Shown: one piece after another, positions 34,644-47,300 of the stretch
Position numbering within the stretch: the stretch's first letter is position 1
Layout of the letters: every line of letters starts with the position of its first letter
Position numbers and translations under genes: made by a program
Notes under the pieces: generated by a model
Database searches by the model: none
The model's input: only the letters and a program-made list of their open reading frames with translations
Told to the model about the DNA's origin: nothing
Assembly (NCBI GenBank): GCA_032164295.1
Contig: JAJHTX010000010.1
Location: 1,736,001-1,800,000 of the forward strand
From: Inonotus obliquus
Lineage: Eukaryota; Basidiomycota; Agaricomycetes; Hymenochaetales; Hymenochaetaceae
DNA: 64,000 nt
Reading direction: 5' to 3'

Positions 34644-37600
34644 ATGGCCATCGCATATACACTCAAAGGTGCGCTCTGCACACATCACTCCTTGTATAAT
34701 ATTGACTTTTGCTGCAGTTCTGCGAGCAGAGGGTTTACGGCTCAAACATCGGCTACACAGCAAAGTCCCGGATCCATATGTGGAAGTGAGCCTTGACGGC
34801 GATACCAGGGCGACCAAAGTCATCAAGGATAGTACATCTCCAACGTGGAATGAGCACCTTGCATTGTGAGTGTGTAGCAACGTTTCTTTTGCTTATCTTA
34901 TACGCGTCACGCAGCTTCTCCTCGGATGATTTTGCGACACTCGAGATTAGCGTCAAGCACAAATCTTCGTGGTTATCCCACCCGTCCATCGGCTCTACCA
35001 GCATAAAGCTTTCCGAGTTGTTAGCAAGATGTGCCAACGGAGAAAGTAATGTGATGTGCACTCTGGATTTCATCCTCTTTGCTTATTTTTACTCCCTCAG
35101 CTTGCTTGAGCCTATCATCAATAGCAGCACCGAAGGCCGCTGGCCTGCTCTATCTGCACCTCGAACTATCTGATGCTGTATCGAATGTGGAAAGAGACCT
35201 CGGAACAGCGGTCGCGGCTGTCCAGGAAGGTAGATTCAAGCGGTCGGCAAGACCTGCTGATACGACGCAGTCAACAAGCGATAGCGTTGCTCAGATGAGC
35301 AAGCAGGGTGACCTTTATTGTGCCGTCAGAGATCTATTGTCGAGGTTGGATGTGCTAAGGGGTGTCCTAGATGCTGTGTCCGAAGTGAGTCCATTGTCGA
35401 TCTCCATCGTGCAGCGAACCTGAAGCGTGAGCGCCTTGATAGATACACCCATTCTTGACCTTAGCGTGGTCACTGGTGTCGGGATTGTACAAGGTACTAG
35501 GAATTCGCGATAAGGACGTCTTGCAGGTGGCTCATCCGTTGTCATTTCCAGGCAGTTGATCATACCTTCCACACGGACAAGAAACTTGTCCAACTCGTAT
35601 ATTCAATGGAAGACGCCTTCGCCTTTGTACAAGAGAGGAATACGCAAGAGCTTACGGACAAGGTGGCGAGCCTTCAGCAGGCGATCGAGGGTCTTCTGAA
35701 GCAGACCGCAGAGTGTTGCATGTTCGTACGCCGGTATGCACAGCTCGGCTTCCTCAGTAAGCAGTCCTTCAAGTCGTTCTATCAATAGCTGATATGATCT
35801 AGGACGGATGCTGGACATCGGCGCCATGGGAAAGGTCGACGAGTTTGAGGCTGCGTTGAGTCAATTTAAGGACCAAATTGATTCTGGCACGATTCTCCAC
35901 ACCGCCGTTGTTTCATCACGAGTATTGCAAGGAATTGGTGAAATCTGTGGGTACATCAGCCATCTTATCATGGACTAGACTAAGACGATGGTACTTAGTG
36001 GACAATCAGCGCCTATCAGTGTTACGCGAACTCCTCGTCCCAGCCTCATTTGAGGCATTTAATCGTCCTTCCTGCTTACCGGAGACGCGGGTAGGAATCA
36101 GGGAACAGATAATCGAGTGGGCTTTCTCAGATACAGAGCAGAATATCTTCTGGCTGCACGGTGTTGCGGGCTCGGGGAAGAGCACCGTCTGTACGACTGT
36201 TGCCAGCAAGCTACGGGATATGTCTCGGCTCGGTGCGTTTCTGTTCTTCGAGAGGGGAAAGAGTGATCCGTCCTCTGTCATCCGGACGATCGCATACAAG
36301 CTTGCGCTGTTTGACCCTTCCATTGGTTCGAGCATCCTCTCTGAGATCGAGAACGATAAGGACATTTTGACTGCATCTTCATCGGAACAGTTCACGAAGC
36401 TCTTGTTGCGACCACTTGATGCTGCAGCGAAGCTGGCATCAGGTCCCATCGCAATTGCCCTCGATGCTATCGATGAATGTGGTACACCCCAGGCGCGTCG
36501 CATATTGATGGATCTCTTTCGACGAGACTTTCCGAGACTACCCAAGTTCGTCCGCGTCCTTATAACGAGTCGACGAGAGCCGGACATCGACAAATGTCTT
36601 TCTTCGCTGCCAGAGACCGTACGTGTGGTTGAACTGGACAGCACAACACCATCAAGCCATCATGATGTTCGTACGTACCTTTCCACGGAAATGGATAAAG
36701 CTGTCAAGGATGTGGAGGTCCCCGAGAATTGGATTTTGGAGGAAAAGATCAAGCTTCTTGGAAAGGCGGCTAATGGTCTGTTTATATGGGCATCTACCGC
36801 AGTGAAGACTGTGAGAGACAGCAGCGACCCATTCTACCAGCTCAACCTTCTGGTCGAGAACTCGAGTTCGCTTTCTGGATTCGGCCTTGACGATCTGTAC
36901 GCATCGGTGCTCCGAAACTCGGGAATCAATTGGATAGACGAAAGGTTGAAAGAGCGGTTTAGGAAGATTCTCGCTCTTGTTCTTTTTAGCAAGATTCCGC
37001 TTTCTATCAAAATGATTGACGATATTCTCGGGTGGAAGTCGCACGAGTCGTCACGTCTCGTCTTGTCGAACCTTCGTAGCTTGATCGCCTATACGGAGGG
37101 AGGCACCGTCAGTCTGTTCCACACCTCGTTCTCAGACTACCTCTTATCCGAGGAGCGCACGGAGGATTCGTGGTTCATCGATATCCCTGCAGCGAAGCAC
37201 CAAATCGTCGAGCGATGCTTTTCTATCATGGCGGACCTCCTGCATTTCAATATTTGCGATCTGGAGTCGTCCTTCTTCCGTAACGACGATGTTCAAGGAC
37301 TTACCGATCGTATCACGGAACGCATCCCAACTCACCTCGAATATGCATGCCTCTACTGGGCGCAGCATCTCCTCGACGTTACAGAGCCTCCTGATATGCT
37401 CGACATGCTTTCAGACTTCGCCCGTCACCGTCTCCTATTCTGGTTCGAAGCGCTGAGCTTGATCAAGGCATTCTATCGAACTGCCAGCCGTGCGCTTCTA
37501 GATGCTGCTATGTGGTCCGAGGTACGTTGTCCATCATGCTTGTATTCAAGTAACTGACTGGCGACTAGACTTACAGCACGGATATGGCCGCATTTCTACG

Positions 37601-39848
37601 GGACGCCAGCAATCTCGCGAGTACATATGCTCCAGCTATATCCCAATCTACACCACACATATACATCTCCATGGTCCCCCTTGCAAAGCATGATTCGCTG
37701 GTTGCGCAGCATTACCTTGACCAAGTTACTGCAATGGCACAGGTTGAACGGCGGGGTGTGAAAAGACCTCCGATGCACTTGAAGGTGTTTGACGGCCATT
37801 CCGACATCGTTTACTCCGTCGCCTTCTCGCCAAATGGTGGGCACGTTGCTTCGGCCTGTCAAGATGGAAGCATCAGAATCTGGGACATCGCCAGCGGAGA
37901 AGAGATTTGTGCTCCATTAACGGGACATTCAGGCAGCGTCTCGTCAGTATGTTTCTCTCCAGATGGGAGGCGCATTGTGTCGGGTTCGTGGGACTGCATG
38001 ATTAGAGTATGGGATGCTGAAACGGGTGAGTTGATTCTAGGCCCACTTTCCGGCCATGAGGATGCCGTTCGGTCTGTCGTATTTTCACCTGACGGATCGA
38101 TGATCGCATCCGCATCTGCCGACAAAACCATCGTTCTCTGGGATGCCGAGAAGGGACAACGTATCGCAAGTCCGTTGACTGGACACAATGGCGCAGTTAG
38201 ATCTGTTGCGTTTTCTCCTGACGGTGCGCGGTTGGTGTCAGGCTCGGATGACAGGTCGATTATTATCTGGGACATGGAGAGTGGACGACCTCTTTACGAG
38301 CCTTTACAAGGATATTCTGATCTGGTTTACTCCGTTGCGTTCTCTCCGGATGGCAAGCATATCGTCTCCGGTTCCGGTGATGGCAGGATTAAAGTCTGGG
38401 ACGTGGAAAGCGGGAGCGTTATTTCTACTTTGTCTGGTCACTCGCTACAAGTCTTTTCTATTGCGTATTCTCCCTGTGGCACTTGCATCGCCTCTGGATC
38501 TGCGGATAATACAATAATGATATGGGATGCCAAAACTGGCCAGGTCATTTCCGGTCCTTTCAAAGGACACTCGAGCCCAGTTTCGTCTGTCGCATGGTCA
38601 CTCTGCGGGAAGTACATCGCTTCGGGTTCCCATGACAAAACAGTGAGGATTTGGGATGCCACTGCCAGAGTTGACGATTCGGAACGATTCTCAGGACATA
38701 CCGCTGCTGTCATGTCAGTCGCGATTTCCCCCCATGCAAGTCGAATAGCGTCTGCCTCTGTGGACGATTCGATCATTGTTTGGGATGCCGAGAATGGGGA
38801 GGTGGTACTAGGGCCTCTTCTGGGCCACGATGACTGCGCTAACCGTGTAGTATTCTCGTTGGATGGCTCGCAACTCATCTCGGGCTCGGGCGATGGAACG
38901 ATCAGGGTTTGGAATGCCGAGAATGGTGCGACGACCCTCGATCCGCTGAAGGGACACACTGATGAGGTTTTTTGCATCACGCTGTCACCGGACGGTTCAA
39001 AGCTTGCATCGGGCTCCTTTGATAATACGATCAGGGTATGGAGTTTGCCAACTGGGAAACCCATTGCCGGGCCATTGCAAGGCCATTCGGGTAGTGTCTG
39101 GTCAGTATCATTCTCTCCCGATGGCAAGCTGCTCGTGTCGGGCTCGGACGACAAGACGATTAGAATTTGGGATACAGACACGTGGGCGTGCGTAGCGGAA
39201 CCTTTGACGGGACATACCGATACAGTCAGCTCTGTGTGCTTCTCACCGGATGGCACGCGGATGGCTTCGGGTTCATACGACAGAACTATAATTATCTGGG
39301 ATGTGCAGAGTCGACAGATGATCGGCAATCCTTTAAAAGGACATATGAACGTTATCATGTCTGTCATTTTTTCTCTTGATGGAAAATACATCATTTCGGG
39401 ATCTGGGGATAACACGATACGAATATGGCACGTGGACGGCAGATCAAACATCGAAATTCTCGAGGGTCATTCGAGCTTCGTCATGTCTCTTGCCTTGTCC
39501 CCCGATGGTTCACGACTCGTCTCAGGTTCTTTCGACAATACGATTAGAACGTGGGCCGTATCGTACCTACTCCAAACACAGGACGAAAACGATGTCAGTC
39601 TCTCAGTCTCTTCTCCGCGTAGGAACGAAGACTTGTCGAAGTGGGTCTTGGATGGAGGATGGATTCTACCTGGGCGTGGTCGGGGCGAGCTACTCTTGTG
39701 GATCCCTTCAGATCTTCGTACAACACTTTGGCGGCCTCAGAACATTGGCATTTTCAGTTGCGAGTTTTCGACGAGACTTGATTTTGAGAGGGCGGCTCTT
39801 GGTGAGCGATGGACGGAGTGTTTCACAACGCGGCAGATAGGACAATAG
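34644..39848 (+). CDS. NLR2: C2-helical-NACHT-WD40 protein, exon 3 out of frame
   Basis: Exons 34644-34668, 34718-34865, 34915-35384, 35443-35493, 35552-35756, 35803-35946, 35999-37521 and 37569-39848. The first ATG of NLR3/4 (ATGACCACC) is CTG here, so translation would begin at the second, in-frame ATG. The domains match NLR4: C2, helical segment (IHPFLTLAW.., ECCMFVRRYAQ), NACHT (GVAGSGKST; IALDAIDECG) and 14 WD40 repeats with a conserved tail. Exon 3 is 470 nt: an extra T near 35068 (CTGGATTTCATCC) shifts the frame, and a later 3-nt loss does not correct it. The upstream frame stops at 35173 while the exon 4-phased frame opens from about 35079. There is no GT donor here to allow splicing around it. 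This is the most diverged copy in the 5' half of the NACHT exon. Confidence 0.8.
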
Positions 39849-41065
39849 GTCTCATGGACTTGTCGAGATTTTTATCTTTTGCGAAGCCATTGGACGATTT
39901 TTTTCTTGCTTGTGCATTATTGTTCGTGTCGTCAGCAAGGTGTATAATTGCAGTAGATTCGAGACTCGATACTTTATATGTCAACGCGATAATCTATCAC
40001 TTATAGAGCTTCGAGAGTAGTATGTGTATGGTTCGGAATGTCGCAGAGAGCACGTTTTAGTCATGGAATGTGTAATCGGAATATCCTCGAAGGCAAAGAT
40101 CATACACTTTACTCAAACTTGCCGGTTACTTTCCTTCTTCACCAGACATTCAGAAGTACTCGGTTGAGTAGATTGATACACCAAATACAGTTATCCCATC
40201 ATTACAGAAACTGATCTTGCGAGAAGAACATGCGCAAAAGTGTTTATAGCAGAAATAATCTTAGATTAGGTCAAGTTGCATGCTGCGTAAACGTTTCGTG
40301 AATGTATCTATAACACATGTTCCCTGCTCAACACGGGCTTGATGGCAAGCTGATCATTACATTCGGATTCCGCCCAACAACTCATGATGTGTGAGTTATT
40401 ATCGGCTCGGAGTTTCTTATCCTGGTTCTGAGAGAAATGAGAGTAAACTTCTTATTTACTGTAGCGTAGAATCGAGAATTTGGGGGGCTATTGTGGATTG
40501 TGAGTGAGGTATTTGTAGTTTGTAAACCACGAAGTTATCTAGACTGATGGAGTTGACTGTTCTGTTATTGTGAAGATGCAGATATGTTTCTACGGGCCGT
40601 ATTTTTTTGGGCTGTGTATTGGACTTCTAGTTATTACAAGTATGCCTGTAAAAGTCTACTGATGAAGTTACAATATACTACATCTCTCAGAATAGCAACA
40701 GATTATCACTTTATTGCGGAAAAACGCAACCTGAAAATATCGGAAACCGGAATACGGCGATACCAAGAATGCTGAAAATGTTACCGTAAAAATCGGAATG
40801 AAGTACAGGACTTTGAGTTGAACAGGGTTATCTGTATCATGTACAATAAGCTAAACATATGAATGAGATAAATGAGCTAGATTGTTGAGATGGATAGGAG
40901 CGGCGAGGGTAACAGGAAAGTAGATGATCTGACTCAAAGGAATCCGTACTGCCGTGCCTCCTGGGGGCTTTATCATACTTGAGTCCATGTCATCGGATAG
41001 GATTGCATGCCGATGCGATTTGGATCAGGATGTGGAGACGAGAATACAGATCCAGGATACGGAAA
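39849..41065. repeat. NLR2 3' flank joining small gene C
   Basis: Aligns with 49375-50310 and 58901-59740. Conserved blocks include TCGAGA.TT.TTAT, GCTTCGAG..GTATGTGTAT.GTTCGGAATGT, GCAGAGAGCACG, ATCGGAATATCCTCG and GGTCAAGTTGCATGCTGCG. No ORF is conserved among the copies. It presumably contains the NLR 3' UTR and, near its right end, the 3' UTR of the convergent small gene. Confidence 0.6.
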
Positions 41066-41740
41066 TTAGAAATGCTTGGTGAACCAACTAAAGGCGCCCG
41101 TGCCTCGCTTCACCGAAGGCAAAGATGGCGGCGGCAGGAGTCGTTCAGCATCGGAAGCATGAAGTGTAACATATGGCGATTTATCCGAATCTCTATATCC
41201 GCTGTGCCCGTTGTGATCCAGGGAAGAAGAATAGACCAAGTTCGAGCTACTTCCATATTTTGGTGGTGGTATGTCATTGTCACCATTCGTAATTGTGTTC
41301 TTGGAGAGTTCGGTTTCCGATTTCGCTGCTCGTGGATCGATGGTGATGGCGGGTTCGGGAAGAAGAACAAGATCGATTATTTCGTATGTGACTAGGACCG
41401 ATGCGAACTTTTCGTAGTGAACCGCTTACGCGGACGTTCACGAGGAAGGCAATTCTGGCATGTGGGAGAGTGGATAGAGTAGGGAAGACGGAACGTGCAT
41501 ATTCGAGGGCTTGCTGTGTTTTGTTTTCGTCAGCTATTCGGTTATTCATCATTGAGGAGAAGATTTATTTGCTCACATTGTAATCCTTTGCAGTTTCGAC
41601 GTAGACCATTTCATCATTCATTCGATATGTCACCAACTCAGCAGGTGTGTTCTTCTGCTGAGGGGAGGTTTGCTGGTGTGATCTCTGTTGAGATGACGAC
41701 CAGACAGAGCGTAAGTGGAGGAAGAGCGTCCCGCAGACAT
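41066..41740 (-). pseudogene. NLR-linked small protein, copy C (broken)
   Basis: Closest to copy D but carrying two lesions. In exon 1 one base is missing soon after the ATG at 41740 (around 41700), so the M-S-A-G-R-S frame leaves the conserved frame before VTYRMNDEMVYVETAKDY. In exon 2 a deletion of about 30 bp at 41396 removes the MAWPRVMK..L segment, joining VRIGP directly to out-of-frame sequence. The rest of the C-terminal coding sequence is still recognisable down to the original stop at 41066. It should give no functional product. Confidence 0.75.
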
Positions 41741-44118
41741 TGCCTGCATTATACTGCAAGTTTAGCAAGTTGTTTAAGGTGTTCTGCTTGTCGGCGTAGA
41801 GAGAGGTAGCTGAGCAAAGACAGTGCGTGGTAAAAGCGACCAGAGATGAACAGCCTTTATAGCAGTTGAGTTGGAAAGGCTGTGGCGACTTCGCTGCGCT
41901 ACCGATACGGCAAGTCGAGTTGGCAAGGGATTGATGCTGCATGTGTAGAGAACCCCACGATTAGGGACAGTGTACACAGCAACAATAACACAGCCGAGAA
42001 AAATGACAGAAAAAGAAGCTGTTTAGTCACTTCTGACGTGTTTGTGGGTCCGCGAAGGTATAGCCACCCGGCACAGGTGCCGATGGTGTGGAATGCGATA
42101 TCCTATTTCGGCGCCTGCTGTCCTTACACCGTGGTAAACCCAAAATAAGGTTGTTGGGGGTACATCAGGTGGACAGCTCGGTCGGAGGACCAGTGAGCCT
42201 CGACGAAAACAGATTTTGCCGCTTTTTTGGGTCGTCAACTGAGAGAGGTGACGACTACCTAGCCATGTGAAAATTTTGATGGCACATCAACGGGTCGGCT
42301 TGATACGCGTAGACGGAGGAAGTACTTGTCGTGTGAATACGTGCATTCTCACGCCGCACTTCGATTTGCAGCAATGAACACAGACATTATCCAATGAGGA
42401 CGCTCAGTAATCAGTTTGACAGAGCTCAGCCTAAAATGCAAGTATCATAGAAGCTCAGAGGAATGGGAAGAGTTGAGGTAGTTCAGTTAACGGTGTCAAT
42501 CTACAGTGCCCACGAGCCTAGATATTGCGTACCAGATCCAAGTGACACAGTCCGAGATAACATGAAGTAATTGTGTGGTCGCATATAAAAGGGAGATGGA
42601 AGCACAAGGTAGAGATTACCCAAAATCAAGTTGGTTGGGGAATTGATGCTGCACGTGTAAATGCCTTGATTTGATGGTTGGGTGCATCATGAAGCTGTTA
42701 CTCACGGGAGGTCTAAGAGAGTACATGTTGCACATACACCTCGATAGTGTCGATCGCTTGATTCGGCACTCTGATGCATAAACAAAATGCAGTAGGTTCA
42801 ATGCAGACATGTATAAATTACACAGTCAATTATTCTGTAAGCAACAATGCTCAAGCTCGGAAAGCATATTTGAAGTTTGCATCGGGCTGGAGTGAATGAC
42901 TGGTACTGCGAGTCATGTAGAAGTAATGAGGATTCTTAGGTTGTGCCAATTTGCACCATAGTTGATAGACGAGATTGGCACAGACAAGATGCACTGGGGC
43001 AGAACAGCTGAGTATTGTAGTGGGTCTCGGAGTTTTCATAACGAGTGAGAATGTTGTGCTCCAACTTTATGCAACATTGAGAGGACCTCGACTGCCGTTG
43101 TTCTGCATAAGAGGGTGCCGAGTTGTAACTATCATTGATGCCGTTGTTGATGGCCTTGACAATGACAAGAATGAGTGCATGTCGTAAACGATTTCATCAT
43201 TGTCGCATCCGTGGACTGGCGTATCTTTGACCGGCTGACCTGCACAGCAGTGTGCTATGGTCCATCTTTGATGTTGTTGTAGATGTTGATGATAATGATA
43301 ATGATATGAACCTAGGGGTGTTGGAAAGGATTTTGTCCTCATCGTCGTCACATCAGTTGACTGATGTTTCTTCGACTGGCTGAGTAACTGCACCATGGTC
43401 CTGAAATGGTTCAAGGTAGCGAAGGAGCGGCGAGGTGACGGACATTCTGTTGGGCGACAATGTTGTTACGATGCCAAAATATGGCCAGTCTTTTAGTGCC
43501 GGCAAGTAATGGTGAGTAGGACTAATGTTGCCACAGAGAAGACAACATGCGTCCTCGCGCACTGCGGAGGCAAACATCGACGGGAACTCTGACTCACTGC
43601 GGATGAAATGAGATGCAAAGATACCGGTGTCCATGAGCTCCAAAGTTATTCGAGACTTTTTTCAATTTTTGCGCGAGAGGGCTAGAGAATAGCGCGTGGG
43701 AAAGCTCTACCGGATGGATGCCTTTCGTTCCTTCCACCAACTTTCACACTGAAATCATCCTGAATCTACTCAGACTTTGCCTTGCCACTCGAAAACGACG
43801 TGCCACTTCAACATGCCTGTGCATCAATCCGTTCGGGAATCGAAGGCATAAGGCAGAGCATCAGTCACTGGGTCAATGATGCGTTTGTTTGCTGTGCTGT
43901 TATGCAACGACACTATTCATTGTTCTACATCTGTGGCCATCAATATCAGCCTCTTTCCCTGTGGGATGCTCTGCTGTCCTTATCGATGGCTGGATTGTAA
44001 TAGAAACCTGTACTCTCGGATGACTCCATAAGCAATCATTTCATGACCTGTTCATCGGGCCCGTTTCTACTTTTACACCAGCGTCTATCATACTTCTCAG
44101 ATATATGAACTCCACACG
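41741..44118. other. Unit C spacer and NLR3 promoter region
   Basis: Right part from about 42380 is almost identical to unit D. Relative to D, this copy keeps about 80 bp near 42710-42790 and lacks about 190 bp at 43485. No conserved ORF apart from short TTG-start frames. Confidence 0.5.
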
Positions 44119-44395
44119 TATATAAGGAATGGGAGGGTGTAGAGCACGAGGTCTCTCTTCCTTCATGACCACCATGACCGTCGCATACTCGCTGAAAGGT
44201 GCGTTCTGCTCCCATCAATCCTTGTATAATACTGACGTTTGCTGCAGTTCTGCGAGCCGACGGCTTGCAGCTCAAACATCGGCTGCACAGCAAAGTCCCA
44301 GATCCTTATGTGGAAGTGAACCTTGACGGCGATACCAGGGAGACCAAAGTCATCAAGGATAGTACGTCTCCAACGTGGAATGAGCACCTTGCATT
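42600..44395. repeat. Recent segmental duplicate, first copy
   Basis: Nearly identical over long stretches to 52000-53911. The region 43690-44300 matches 53206-53816 with only isolated differences, at an offset of 9516 bp. It covers the spacer, the promoter and exons 1-2 of NLR3, so the unit C/D duplication (or later homogenisation) is young. Confidence 0.85.
44119..44127 (+). promoter_or_regulatory. TATA box of NLR3
   Basis: TATATAAGG about 40 bp before the ATG at 44165, in sequence identical to that of NLR4. Confidence 0.6.
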
Positions 44396-47300
44396 GTGAG
44401 TGTGTAGCAACGTTTCTTTTGCTTGTCTTATGCGCTTCATGCAGCTTCTTCTCGGTTGATTCTGCGACAATCGAGATTGGCGTCAAGCACAAATCTTCGT
44501 GGTTATCCCACCCATCCATCGGCTCTACCAGCATAAAGCTTTCCGAGTTGCTAGAAAGATGTACCAACGGAGAAAGTAATGTGATATGCACTCTGGATTC
44601 ATCCTCATTGCTTACATTTACTCCCTCAGCTTGCTTGACCCTATTATCAACAGGGGATGCACCGAAGGCCGCTGGCCTGCTCTATCTGTACCTCGAGCTA
44701 TCTGATGCTGTATCCAATGTGGAAAGAAGCATCGAGACAGCGGTCGCGGCTGTCCAGGAACGTGGATTCGAGCGGTCGGCAAAACTCGCTGATACGACGC
44801 AGTCAGCAAGCGATAGCGTTGCTCAGTTGAGCAAGCAGGGTGACCTGTATCGTGCCATTGGAGATGTGATGTCCAGGTTGGACGTGCTAAAGGATGTCGT
44901 AGATGCCATATCTGAAGTGAGTTCATCGGCGTCCTCCAAATGTGCTCGAATGTCGAAGTGGTCTATCAGATACATCCGTTCTTGACGATAGCGTGGTCAC
45001 TAGTTTCGGCCCTATATGAGGTGAGTTGAGATTTGCTTTTCGAGCGCTTCGCATGCCGTTTATGTAATGCACACTGCAGGCGGTTGATCATGTTTTTCAA
45101 ACGGACAAGAAACTCGTCCATCTCATGCATTCCATTGGACGTGCGCTTGCATTTGCCCGTGACAATGACAGGGAGACCCTTAAGGAAAAGGCATCGAGCC
45201 TTCGACAGTCCTTTGAGGGTCTCCTGAAGCAGATTGCTGAATGTTGTATCTTCGTTCATCAGTATGCAAGGCGTGGATTTTTCAGTACGTCCGTCCATCT
45301 CTATGCTTGCTCGGTGGAAATTGATGCTGCTTAGGACGAATGCTCGACTCCAGCGCCGATCAAAAAATAGATGAATTCGAGCGGGCGCTAAAAGGATTTG
45401 AGGAGGAAATAGAGTCAGGTACAACTCTTTACACCGCTGTGGTTTCGTCACGAGTAGTGCAGGGAGTAGAAGAAACTGGTTGGTCCTTCATTTTCTGTCT
45501 CGAGGGCTTACTCAGCCACAGCTTTGCCAGTGCAACGACAGCGTCTATCAACACTGCGAGAAGGACTAAACCCAGTATCCTTCGACTCTTTCAACCGTCC
45601 CACTTGTCTCCCTGATACACGCACAGAGATCAAGAAGCAGATTATGGAATGGATATTCTCGGACACCAAACAGAACATACTCTGGTTGCATGGCGTTGCC
45701 GGCTGCGGGAAGAGCACGATCAGCACCACAATTGCAAATGATCTCAAAGGAACATCACGTCTTGGCGCTTTCCTATTCTTCGAGCGAGGGAAGAGCGACC
45801 CGTCTTCTGTCATCAGATCAGTGGCATATAAGCTGGCATTGTACGATCCATGCATTGGATCAGAGGTGCTTGCAGAGATCGATAAGGATATGGACATCGC
45901 GACGGCATCCTCAGCACACCAATTTGAAAAGCTTCTTCTTCGACCACTCCGCACTGCCTCAGAGAGGACGGCAAGTCCCGTCGCCGTTGTACTCGACGCC
46001 TTCGATGAATGCGGGACGCCTAGTGAGCGTCGAGCCCTAATGGAGCTTCTACAGCGGGAGCTCCCGAAGCTGCCGAACATCTTTCGATTCATGATCACGA
46101 GCCGCTGGGAGTCGGACATCTATAAAGCTCTTTCTTCCCAATCAGTCAATGTTTGCACCATGGAGCTCAACCATGGTTCTGACGACAGCCAACATGACGT
46201 TCTTACCTACCTTTCCGCGGAAATGAATAAAGCTGTCAAGGATGTGGTGGTCCCCGAGAATTGGATTTTGGAGGAAAAGATCAAGCTTCTTGGAAAGGCG
46301 GCTAATGGTCTGTTTATATGGGCATCTACCGCAGTGAAAATGGTCAGAGATAGCAGCGACCCATTCTACCAGCTCAACCTTCTGGTCGAGAACTCGAGTT
46401 CGCTTTCTGGATTCGGCCTGGACGATCTGTACGCATCGGTGCTCCGAAACTCGGGAATCAATTGGATGGACGAAAGGTTGAAAGACCGGTTTCGGAAGAT
46501 TCTCGCTCTTGTTCTTTTTAGCAAGATTCCGCTTTCTATCAAGACGATTGACGATATTCTCGGGTGGAAGTCGCACGAGTCGTCACGTCTCGTCTTGTCG
46601 AACCTTCGTAGCTTGATCGCCTATACGGAGGGAGGCACCGTCAGTCTGTTCCACACCTCGTTCTCAGACTACCTCTTATCCGAGGAGCACACGAAGGATC
46701 CGTGGTCCATTGATATCCCTGCAGCGAAGCATCAAATCGTCGAGCGATGCTTATCCATCATGTCGGTCCTCCTGCATTTCAATATTTGCGGTCTGGAGTC
46801 GTCCTTTGTCCGTAACGACGACGTTTCGGGACTTGCAGATCGTGTCAAGGATCACATCTCACTTCACCTCGAATATGCATGCCTTTATTGGGCGCAGCAT
46901 CTCCTCGACGTTCCTCATTCTTCTGTGGTGCAAGACATGCTTTCAGGCTTCGCCCGTCACCGTCTCCTATTCTGGTTCGAAGTGCTAAGCTTGGTCAAGG
47001 CATTCTATCGAACTGCCAGTCGTTTTCTTCTAGACGCTGCAACGTGGTCCGAGGTACGTTGTCCCATCATGCTTGTATTCAAGTAACTGACTGGCGACTA
47101 GACTTATAGCACGGATATGGCCGCATTTCTACGGGACGCCAGCAATCTCGCGAGTACATATGCTCCAGCTATATCCCAATCTACTCCACACATATACATT
47201 TCCATGATCCCCCTTTCGAAGCATGATTCGCTGGTTGCGCAGCATTACCTTGACCAAGTTACTGCAATGGTACAGGTTGAACGGCGGGGTGTGAAAAGAC

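Noticed and set aside
38438..39451. Long open frame (337 codons) antisense to the NLR2 WD40 exon, with similar ones in the other copies
   Set aside because: Shadow frame caused by repeat codon composition on the opposite strand; the WD40 frame is the real one.
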